Part shown: positions 56,874 through 64,000 of the stretch, in pieces
Position numbering within the stretch: the stretch's first letter is position 1
Layout of the letters: each line of letters starts with the position of its first letter
Source: Rummeliibacillus sp963792445
GTDB lineage: Bacteria > Bacillota > Bacilli > Bacillales_A > Planococcaceae
Assembly (NCBI GenBank): GCA_963792445.1
Contig: CAWBWO010000005.1
Span: forward strand, 1-64,000
Direction: 5' to 3'
Length of the DNA stretch: 64,000 nt
Program-made: the position numbers and the translations under genes
The notes under the pieces: model-generated
The model's database searches: none
Told to the model about the DNA's origin: nothing
The model's input: only the letters and a program-made list of their open reading frames with translations

Positions 56874-57854
56874 CTACCAAAGTGAGCTATCGAATTTTTT
56901 ACTTGTTATTTTATTGACAACGATGGTGAAGATTAAGCCTACAACGCCTTGCATTAATCCAATTGCAGTGGCATAACCAAATTGACCACCCTGTAAACCT
57001 GTTCTGACGATATACGTATCAATTGTTTCTGAGACATCAGCATTTCCAGGGTTTTGCATTAAATAGATTTGGTCAAAACCTGAAGAAAGAATAGCCCCTA
57101 AAGATAAGATAAATAAAATGATAATTGTAGAAGTGATACCTGGTAACGTTACATGCCAAATTTGACGTAGACGTGATGCCCCATCAATAGAAGCTGCTTC
57201 ATATAAAGTTGGCACGATTGCTACAATAGCAGCGTAGTAAATAATCGAATCCCAACCAATTCCCTTCCAGATATAACTGATAAATACTAATGGGAAGAAC
57301 GAACCTTGATCCATCATAAAGAATTTGGAGCCATCGCCACCGAAGTGTTTAATCACTTGGTTTACAAGTCCTGTATCAGGAGCTAAAAGGCGACTCATAA
57401 TCCCAATCACAACTACCCATGAGATAAAGTATGGTAAATAGGTAATACTTTGTAATGTACTTCTTAGCTTATTGCTCTTAATTTCACTGAACATAATCGC
57501 TAAGAGTATAGGAAACGGTAATGCGATGAATAATTTTAAGAAGCTAATAATTAATGTATTTTTTAAATAGATCTCGCTTCTTGGATCCGCGAAGAACTCT
57601 TTGAAATATTTTAATCCGACAAATTCCCCCCCGAACATTCCAGTATTAAAGCCATATTCTCGGAATGCTAATACTAATCCAGCCATTGGCCAATAGGAGA
57701 ATAGTAAAAAGAATAGAATACAAGGAAATAGCATCCCATAAAAAACTTTATGTTTCTTGACCCTTACAAAAACGGAATCCTTTACTGGGTTATAATGTTG
57801 CTCTAGTTCTTCTGCTGACTTAAGCTGGCCGTTATGAACAAGAAATGATGTCAA
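56874..57854 (-). CDS. ABC carbohydrate importer permease (UgpA/LplB type)
   Basis: About 326 residues from TTG 57854, with GGAGGTAAA upstream; another TTG at 57872 lies inside that region. Six helices after a long cytoplasmic start, EAA loop EAASIDGASRLRQIWHVTLPGITSTI. Same operon, between the binding protein and the PHP enzyme. Confidence 0.92.
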   Translation of the reverse strand: MTSFLVHNGQLKSAEELEQHYNPVKDSVFVRVKKHKVFYGMLFPCILFFLLFSYWPMAGLVLAFREYGFNTGMFGGEFVGLKYFKEFFADPRSEIYLKNTLIISFLKLFIALPFPILLAIMFSEIKSNKLRSTLQSITYLPYFISWVVVIGIMSRLLAPDTGLVNQVIKHFGGDGSKFFMMDQGSFFPLVFISYIWKGIGWDSIIYYAAIVAIVPTLYEAASIDGASRLRQIWHVTLPGITSTIIILFILSLGAILSSGFDQIYLMQNPGNADVSETIDTYIVRTGLQGGQFGYATAIGLMQGVVGLIFTIVVNKITSKKFDSSLW

Positions 57855-57872
57855 AACTTTACCTCCAATCAA

Positions 57873-59339
57873 TTACGCAATACGAAAATAGATGGGATTA
57901 GAAAATGCGATCACATCATCTTCATTATTTTTGACTTCTACTCTTATAAATTTAGATTGAAAATTTTGTAAATTTAATTCAACTTGAAACTCTTTGTCTT
58001 TTGCTATAGTTGAATAGACAATTTCCTTTCCTGCGTAAATATCTATTTGGTCGCCATTTGAAAGTTCTTTAGCATTCAATGAAAGAGTGATGGAATGGTC
58101 TGTAAGCAACACTCGATCTCCGAAGGTAAAATGGCGGTAAACCCACATATCCAATATCGGCTGAGTAGAAATAAAGGTTCTGCCCTGTTTCAGGCTTTGT
58201 AAGATGGCATCTTGATCCGTACTTTCTGCAACAATATACATATAAGCCTTTGTTTCATCAGAATTTGTAGGTCGATGCCAATCCCGACCACAGCTTGCAT
58301 TAACCTCATAGCCATCTTGTAGCAATTGAACCCACTTGGCATAAGCATCCACATTCGATAATGAACTTTGCGGATTCGTGCCATTCCAAACCTCAATGGA
58401 ATGTACATGATCTAAATTCTCTAATGTGTATTCCCACTGACATCCTGTGCAAAATGGATTACCCATATCAAAGGGATGCGCAATGGTTATATAAGCACCA
58501 GATGCATTTAATTCACCTAAAAACGGTTGAATATTTTCCCTTGTAATATCTGTCCAATTTTTCACAATATCAGGGATATGCCCATGAACTAAGAAATGAC
58601 CAAAATAAGTCGTATACTCAATTCCTGGTAAGATGTTAAGTGGCATATTCTTTAGCCATTGCTTGTCATTTCTTTCTTGCAGTGCAGAAATAGTGTTATG
58701 ATCCGTGATGCCTAAATAATCAATCCCTTCATCAACAGCCTGCGTGAGCAATTCCTTTAAAGTTTGAATAGCATCACTATGCACGGTATGGGTATGAAGT
58801 TCTGCTTTTGCTAATATTTTCTGGGTTGACTTGATAGGACTTCTTTCTATTAACATTCTTTCTTTTTTCAATGTGGACAACACTTGTCTACGTTCTACAA
58901 TCGGATCAAGTTTTGGTATCCCTTGTATGTGTAAAGAACAGTGAATTTCAGATGATATGCAAGCATGACAACTGACTGTAAACTTCCATCTTCCTTTACG
59001 TATAGCTCCTTTTACAAAACCAAGCGTTGCCTTGTCTTCTGAAAGTTCGATTTGCTGATTGGAAGAAAAGTAGTGATGACTTCCTCTATACTGCTCCGGG
59101 TCGCTAATCGACAGCGTTAATAGATTTCTTAAAATAGTTTCCTCATCTACTAAGCTTTCTTCATATCCTTCTCGTAAAACAGCTAATAGATTGGCATGTT
59201 GGTCTGTTTCTTCTATTGGACTATACGTAAAATTGATTGATAGAGACTCCATCTGCTCTGGCACATTTACTTGAAATTCAAGATTTGATTGATGTGCTGA
59301 CGCAGATATGTCAAATGAGATATTAAATAAATCCATCAT
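57873..59339 (-). CDS. CehA/McbA-like PHP-domain metallohydrolase
   Basis: 488 residues. A beta-rich N-terminal part (about 1-170), then a PHP domain: AELHTHTVHSDA, LGITDHNT, GIEYTTYFGHF, IAHPFDMG, and GRDWHRP; then a C-terminal beta domain. CehA-type enzymes are named after carbaryl hydrolysis but most family members have unknown phosphoester or ester substrates. The ATGA overlap of 4 bp with the ATPase gene shows tight coupling. Confidence 0.87.
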   Translation of the reverse strand: MMDLFNISFDISASAHQSNLEFQVNVPEQMESLSINFTYSPIEETDQHANLLAVLREGYEESLVDEETILRNLLTLSISDPEQYRGSHHYFSSNQQIELSEDKATLGFVKGAIRKGRWKFTVSCHACISSEIHCSLHIQGIPKLDPIVERRQVLSTLKKERMLIERSPIKSTQKILAKAELHTHTVHSDAIQTLKELLTQAVDEGIDYLGITDHNTISALQERNDKQWLKNMPLNILPGIEYTTYFGHFLVHGHIPDIVKNWTDITRENIQPFLGELNASGAYITIAHPFDMGNPFCTGCQWEYTLENLDHVHSIEVWNGTNPQSSLSNVDAYAKWVQLLQDGYEVNASCGRDWHRPTNSDETKAYMYIVAESTDQDAILQSLKQGRTFISTQPILDMWVYRHFTFGDRVLLTDHSITLSLNAKELSNGDQIDIYAGKEIVYSTIAKDKEFQVELNLQNFQSKFIRVEVKNNEDDVIAFSNPIYFRIA

Positions 59340-60496
59340 AGAGTAACGTAATCCTGTTCAACTTCTCTTATTACTTCTTCTTTTGCTTTATCCAGTTCAA
59401 GTGGAATGCGCATTTCTGTACCAGCATCAAAGAAATGTAAGTCATTGAGATCAACACGGATTGCCAACTTCTTACCCGGTGGATAGTGACCCATATCATT
59501 CACTTTTAGAATGACTTGTTGTCCATTTAGTGTGAAGTAAACCAATGTTTCAGCACCCATTAATTCAGCCATTTCTACTTCAACAATAAAGGAGAAAGTA
59601 CCTGGATCTTCTACTACTGAGTCGACAATCGTAAAGTTTTCTGGGCGGATGCCTAGAATCATTTTTTTATTTTGATAACCTTTCGTATTTAGTTGTTTGT
59701 TCGTTTCTTTTGGTAAATTCATACCTAGCAAACCGATATTCAACTGTTCGCCATCGTATGCTGCACCGATAAAATTCATAGCAGGAGATCCGATAAACTT
59801 ACCAACAAACACATTGGCAGGCATTAAATAGATTTCTCTTGGCGTTCCCACTTGTTGAATCAATCCATTTTTCATAACGACAATTCTAGTAGCCATTGTC
59901 ATTGCTTCTGTTTGGTCATGTGTCACATAAATCGTTGTTGTTTTTAGTTTGCGATGAAGTTTAGAAATTTCAGCACGTGTTTGGAATCTCAATTTGGCAT
60001 CCAAATTGGATAACGGCTCATCCATTAGGAATACTTTTGCATCACGTACAATGGATCTTCCTAATGCAACTCGCTGTCTTTGTCCACCTGAAAGTTCTTT
60101 CGGTTTTCTTTCTAATAACTCTTCTATATCGAGAATCTTAGCTGCCTCTTTAACTTTTACGTCAATTTGTTGTTTGGATACTTTTTTCATTTTTAGCCCA
60201 AATGCAAGGTTGTCGTACACACTCATATGAGGATATAATGCATAGTTTTGGAATACCATGGCGATGTTACGATCTTTTGGATGTAGGTTATTTTCAACTC
60301 GTCCATCAATGACGATTTCACCTGATGTTATATCTTCTAATCCAGCAATCATTCGAAGCGTAGTAGATTTCCCACAACCTGAAGGACCAACTAAGACGAT
60401 AAATTCTTCATCATCAATCGTTAAATCAAAATCGGTAACTGCATGTTTACCATCTTCATAATCTTTAAATAAATGCTTCAATTCGATTTTTGCCAA
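59336..60496 (-). CDS. ABC importer ATPase (UgpC/MsmX type)
   Basis: 386 residues, first gene of the operon. Walker A GPSGCGKST, Q-loop FQNYALYP, signature LSGGQRQRVALGRS, Walker B VFLMDEPLSNLDAKLR, H-loop VTHDQTEA, and a C-terminal OB-like regulatory domain from about 240 (GIRPENF). Start TTG behind GAGGAG. Energises the two permeases. Confidence 0.94.
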   Translation of the reverse strand: MAKIELKHLFKDYEDGKHAVTDFDLTIDDEEFIVLVGPSGCGKSTTLRMIAGLEDITSGEIVIDGRVENNLHPKDRNIAMVFQNYALYPHMSVYDNLAFGLKMKKVSKQQIDVKVKEAAKILDIEELLERKPKELSGGQRQRVALGRSIVRDAKVFLMDEPLSNLDAKLRFQTRAEISKLHRKLKTTTIYVTHDQTEAMTMATRIVVMKNGLIQQVGTPREIYLMPANVFVGKFIGSPAMNFIGAAYDGEQLNIGLLGMNLPKETNKQLNTKGYQNKKMILGIRPENFTIVDSVVEDPGTFSFIVEVEMAELMGAETLVYFTLNGQQVILKVNDMGHYPPGKKLAIRVDLNDLHFFDAGTEMRIPLELDKAKEEVIREVEQDYVTL

Positions 60497-60821
60497 TTCG
60501 TCATCTCCTCTATTTGAGTCATGTTTAGCATAAACCCCTTATTTTGATGCAATATGAACAGAAAGTTATTAATTATGTAGAATTTTTCTGATTTTTTTAC
60601 AAAACTCTTAATATATTTACAAAATATCAATGATAGATAAAAATAATGATATTTTTTTATTAAATTAATCAAATAAATGTTATTAAAATTTGGATTAATG
60701 TTTGAATTTGTTAAACAAACACTAAATATTGTTTGTTTTGATATGAATGCCACAAAGAAATTTGTAAGTGATTGGTTTAAAGTGGTGGATGAAAGGAAAA
60801 AGTTGAAATCTTAGCATAAAT
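60497..60821. other. Promoter region of the ABC-phosphoesterase operon
   Basis: 325 bp, AT-rich; holds the operator-like repeats at 60699-60738. A minus-strand frame through it is an AT-rich artefact. Confidence 0.5.
60699..60738. promoter_or_regulatory. Operator-like TGTTTG repeats
   Basis: TGTTTG at 60699, AAACAAACA at 60713-60721 and GTTTGTTT at 60731-60738 form two overlapping inverted repeats. They lie about 200 bp upstream of ugpC and 200 bp downstream of the DeoR gene's stop. DeoR-family regulators often use such sites. Inference from symmetry and place. Confidence 0.5.
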
Positions 60822-60865
60822 AAAAGCATTACGAAGAGATTAGAGAATGTTCTTCGTAATGCTTG
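60822..60865 (-). terminator. Terminator of the DeoR-family gene
   Basis: AAGCATTACGAAGA / TCTTCGTAATGCTT perfect 14-bp stem followed by T-rich tail on the minus strand. Confidence 0.92.
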
Positions 60866-60925
60866 GATTATATGAATATAATTAATGAGTCGTGCAATAA
60901 ACAGAATCGAATGATTGAATAGAGA

Positions 60926-61705
60926 CTAACCTACATTTGTCCACATATATTTAAACTTTTTTAAAACGGTCGGGCAATTTATATCACTGATAATTTCATG
61001 AACTTGTGTGACATCGCCAAATTTCACGAGGGAAGATACATTTACTTTAGAAGAATCCACAAGCAGTATAGATTCTTGACTATTTTCAATCATCTTAGAG
61101 GAAATCAGTGTTTCATCTAAATCGAAATCATAAATACCATTCTCAAGCAGTCCGCCGCAGGAAATAAACGCCTTATTGAATTGAAATAGCTCGATTAAAT
61201 GTAATGTTAAGGCCCCATTTACGGAGCGTTGAGCAGGATTTGTATTGCCCCCTAACAAAATGACTTTTCCAGTAAACCGTTTTTCTTCAAGAGCGGTATT
61301 AAAAGCATCTGCTGCAACAATAGAGTTTGTGATAATCGTTAAATCTTCTCCTTTAATATATTTGGCTAGATGAATCGTGGTTGTCCCCACATCAACAGCA
61401 ATAATATCCCCATCTTGCACACGAGTCGCCGCTTCCTTTGCAATCTGCTTTTTCGCTTCAATATTCGTATTTAACTTTTGAGTAAAAACAGGCTCTTTCT
61501 CAACCTTTTTATACGCAACCGCGCCACCATGAAATCTAGACACAAGCTTCATCTTCTCCAACTCATGCAAATCTCGTCTAACCGTCTCAGGTGAAACACG
61601 AAAATAATTAGCGATTTCCGTAACATACACTCTTTTGTTCACTTTCATCAAATCCAAAATATACTGATACCTAACCTCTTTTAACTTGCTCATTGTTGTC
61701 ATCAC
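60926..61705 (-). CDS. DeoR-family transcriptional regulator
   Basis: 259 residues. N-terminal HTH (VTEIANYFRVSPETVRRDLHELEKMKLVSRFHGGAVA) and a C-terminal sugar-phosphate-isomerase-like sensor (DGDIIAVDVGTTTIHLAK, ITNSIVAADAF, GGNTNPAQRSVNGALTLHLIE, DSSKVNVSSLVKFGDV). DeoR regulators sense phosphorylated sugars; it likely controls the ABC-phosphoesterase operon downstream. Start codon uncertain (ATG 61705 or the next at codon 5); the ribosome site is weak. Confidence 0.9.
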   Translation of the reverse strand: MMTTMSKLKEVRYQYILDLMKVNKRVYVTEIANYFRVSPETVRRDLHELEKMKLVSRFHGGAVAYKKVEKEPVFTQKLNTNIEAKKQIAKEAATRVQDGDIIAVDVGTTTIHLAKYIKGEDLTIITNSIVAADAFNTALEEKRFTGKVILLGGNTNPAQRSVNGALTLHLIELFQFNKAFISCGGLLENGIYDFDLDETLISSKMIENSQESILLVDSSKVNVSSLVKFGDVTQVHEIISDINCPTVLKKFKYMWTNVG

Positions 61706-61859
61706 ATCGTTTCTGTATAAACTTTTACCCGCTTATCTTCTAACGCTGATATAAAAAAGACTTTTATAATTATTAATATAGATAGTGAATATTAACAAAA
61801 GGTGAACCCTTCATTAAGGGCAAATTAAGTTTTGTAAAGTTATTTCCAGATGAGGGTGG

Positions 61860-62035
61860 GACTTAAATTATGGAGGATTTTGTGGATGATTGGTTAAGGA
61901 AAATTCATTATAAAAATCATTCAGCAAATTTAATTGGGTTGATAACAATCTACTCAAAAAAGGTAACAACCTCTGCTGAAAAAGTAACAATCTCCTAAAT
62001 TTGAGCAACAACATGGCTTGAAATGGCAACAATCC
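61860..62035. repeat. 21-bp array, GTTGTTGC family, small copy with edge motif
   Basis: Edge GACTTAAATT at 61860. Words (G)(C/T)AACAA with the C of AAC at 61946, 61967, 61988, 62009 and 62030: four steps of exactly 21. Opposite orientation to the 22.6-23.0 kb array. Confidence 0.85.
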
Positions 62036-62145
62036 TCCTTCCTAAAAAGATTAGTTAAAATCTCAAGTAAAAGAAAAATGCTCTTATTAGCCGCGACCAA
62101 AGAAATGTACATACACATAATGCAGCCGCGTGAGATGAAAGTCGT

Positions 62146-62262
62146 GAACTTAAAATGTTAAAAACGCAAATACAATTAATAAATTCGCAAGTAGATTATC
62201 TGAAAACGCAAGTAAATCTACTAAATTTGCAAATAATATTTTATCAGCGTTTGCAAGTAAAT
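62146..62262 (+). repeat. 21-bp array, TTACTTGC family, copy 4
   Basis: Edge GAACTTAAAA at 62146. GCAA at 62166, 62187, 62208, 62229 and 62253 (21, 21, 21, 24), as GCAAGTA or GCAAATA. Same polarity rule as the other copies: edge motif, then words. Confidence 0.85.
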
Positions 62263-62293
62263 TAATATGTTCTCCACATTCCTTGATCAAATC

Positions 62294-62335
62294 AAAAAAA
62301 GCTACACCTCCCATCCTAAGATAAAAAGTGTAGCA
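62294..62335 (-). terminator. Terminator-like hairpin, outer copy
   Basis: GCTACAC / GTGTAGC stem, T run on minus strand. Similar in sequence to the hairpin at 62493-62538. Confidence 0.65.
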
Positions 62336-62492
62336 TTAAGACATAAATTTTATTTAATTTTGTGAGAGCCAGTCACCATTTTCCCACTACCTGAATCTTT
62401 TATTAAATGGTCTTATTGTTCGCGGACAGGTATAGCGTAGAACGAAGAAAGTAGCCGCGAAAAATAATTCAATACTCCATTTTATCAAATCA

Positions 62493-62538
62493 AATAAAAA
62501 AGCTATACCTCCTGTCATATAGACAAAAAGTATAGCTT
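62493..62538 (-). terminator. Terminator of the efflux adaptor gene
   Basis: AGCTATAC / GTATAGCT stem, T run on minus strand. Spacer CTCC-rich like the outer copy, about 200 bp away. Confidence 0.75.
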
Positions 62539-62539
62539 T

Positions 62540-62548
62540 GCTAGGCAC
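62540..62548. repeat. GCTAGGCAC palindrome-like site
   Basis: A shortened form of the GTGCYAGGCACC site, 17 bp past the stop of the efflux adaptor gene. Confidence 0.4.
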
Positions 62549-62564
62549 TATTTTCTGAAGGCCT

Positions 62565-63982
62565 CTATTCAAACAACCCCATCAAAATATATTTTGCATG
62601 TTGTTTTTGGGGCATGGCTTTTAATTCTTTATTTTGAATCGTGCTTGTTTTCAGCGGTGTGATGAAGTTTGCTGGTGCTGCTAGTGTGATGGCATCTTTG
62701 TCAGTGACAATGACATCATTGATTTGCAGTCCATTCACGATTTGATTTTCACCTTTGTATGTTACACCTAAGCCAATTGGTTGTTTTTGTACGATCCCTT
62801 TATTGTTAAGTTGATATACATAATGTTTATTGTTGTCGTTCCACATTGATTTTGATGTGATCATCGGTGTTCCAGCTGCTTCCGCTACTGTTACTTGCAA
62901 TTTCATATCTGTTCCTACCAATAATGGTTTTTCTACGTTTGCCTTGGTAGTTTGGGCATTTTCCACTTGATCAGGTTGTTGATTTTCGTCCATTAGCTCC
63001 ATCGGTTGTTTGATCAGCAGAAGATTGTTTTGCTTGTCCATTAGTCGATTTCGCAGTAGTTGTTTCTTTAGGTTTAACTTCTCCCTGTAGCTTAACTAAA
63101 AATGAATAAGTAGGAACTTTCTTCACTTCGTTTTTCTTTAATACTGTCTTTTATCACTTCGTTCGGATAAGTGATCACTTGCGAAACGATTCCGTTGTAG
63201 TATTTATCCGTTAAAGCTGAGTACAGTTTCACTTTTTGCCCTTGAGCGATTTCTCCAATTTGTTTAGCAGAGGCTACTGCCTTTACAACTGAAGTTGTTG
63301 ACGCAATGGTCATCATTGGATCTTTTAAATCTGCATTGATTTTTACAATTTGGCCATCCGCCGTACTTGATACGCTTAAATCAGCCAACTGTTCTTCCAC
63401 TCTGGAAATTTTGGATTCATTTGCAGCTAAGGCAGCTTCCAATTTCCCTTTTTCACCCTCAACCTCTGCTATTCTTTCTTGAACATTGCCATCTACTATA
63501 GAAGAAACATTCATATTCACATCGACTTTCAAATTTTGATCATCGGATTCTGAACTAGTTGAATCCTCTGATGTGTCAGGTGTGATTTCTTGTAATTGAG
63601 AAATTTCTTGGTCAACACTATCAATTTCACCCTGCAAACGATTTGCTTCATCTTCTAAATCTGCTTTTTGTTGGTCTAGCTTATTTGAATCGTATGAAAA
63701 TAAAGGATCCCCGGTCGTTACCCTATCTCCCTCTTTCACTAAGATTGAGCCGAGCGAGCCTTTTTGATTATCAAAGTACACATGCGTTACAGTTTCTGGC
63801 TCCGTCACACCAGTTGTAGTAAAGAGTTTCTTCACATGACCTTGCTCAATCTTTGTCCATTCACTGATATTGACCGTTCTTGCCGCTTTACTATCATCCT
63901 TTAATAAGAGGAAGAGATTACTTCCGATAAAAACAGCGGAGACTGCAGCGAGTATTGATTTAGATTTGCCCCATTTTTTCAA
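62565..63982 (-). CDS. HlyD/MFP-type efflux adaptor subunit, two frameshifts
   Basis: About 472 residues after repair, start TTG 63982 behind AAAGGAGG. N-terminal membrane anchor (about 12-30), barrel/lipoyl half (GSLGSILVKEGDRVTTGDPLFSYD), a coiled-coil of about 110 residues, second lipoyl half (LSVSSTADGQIVKIN), then beta-barrel and membrane-proximal parts. Frame changes near 63110 and 63020 separate the last third (MKLQVTVAEAAG...AKYILMGLFE). Family members link an ABC exporter (MacB type) to the cell surface; such genes, if present, would be upstream, outside the window. Confidence 0.82.
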
Positions 63983-64000
63983 GTTTCTCATCCTCCTTTA

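Noticed and set aside
60478..60753. 91-residue Asn/Ile-rich minus-strand protein upstream of ugpC
   Set aside because: AT-rich chance frame across the promoter region and the start of ugpC.
62387..62572. 61-residue hydrophobic protein on the minus strand
   Set aside because: The frame runs through a terminator hairpin and overlaps the end of the efflux adaptor gene; no ribosome site.

Overview
The window looks like a low-GC, spore-forming Bacillales chromosome. The best guess is the Planococcaceae/Caryophanaceae branch (Rummeliibacillus, Lysinibacillus or Kurthia-like). Support: the Bacillus-type neighbourhood comFC-comFA-degV-degU-degS-yvyE-lcp-tagO, gamma-type small acid-soluble spore proteins, a ComK homologue, frequent TTG/GTG starts behind strong Shine-Dalgarno sites, and AT-rich spacers. 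No rRNA, tRNA, CRISPR array, prophage or intact transposase gene was seen.

Layout. 1-9.6 kb: competence, two-component and wall-polymer genes (comFC start, a comFA reading frame broken several times, degV, a lipoprotein, degU/degS, yvyE, an LCP ligase, tagO). 10.7-18 kb: branched-chain amino acid carrier, FMN glutamate-synthase-like protein, malic enzyme, chemoreceptor. 18-25 kb: two secreted NlpC/P60 peptidoglycan hydrolases, a membrane-anchored HtrA-type protease, a TagA-type glycosyltransferase, a NERD protein. 25-31.5 kb: two paralogous secreted surface proteins; the larger is interrupted by about ten single-base frameshifts. 31.8-38.9 kb: a TPR/hydrolase/TPR protein, yxcD and partner, a thioesterase, comK, small proteins and a PLP decarboxylase joined to a chemoreceptor. 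40.8-43 kb: tandemly duplicated LysM-NlpC/P60 genes. 43-50 kb: spore-type small proteins, exporters, yqhV, a broken hpaB-like gene. 50-61.7 kb: a long minus-strand operon pairing a carbohydrate-type ABC importer with three phosphoesterase-like enzymes, a MATE exporter and a DUF624 protein, next to a DeoR-type regulator. The end holds a broken efflux adaptor.

The most unusual signal is in the spacers. At least four unrelated word families (cores TTACTTGC, TTCGCT, GTTGTTGC, CGTGGAT) form degenerate arrays. In every one the word recurs at about 21 bp, two turns of B-DNA, and two families share a GACTTAAA edge motif that is also seen beside a third. A second unexplained item is a pair of roughly 210-240 bp elements (about 45.90-46.14 kb and 50.85-51.08 kb) with conserved ends and loop but compensatory stem arms, which suggests a structured RNA or a transposable element.

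The many single-base frameshifts (about 27, clustered in eight genes) probably reflect residual assembly error in part, so the broken genes should be read with caution.
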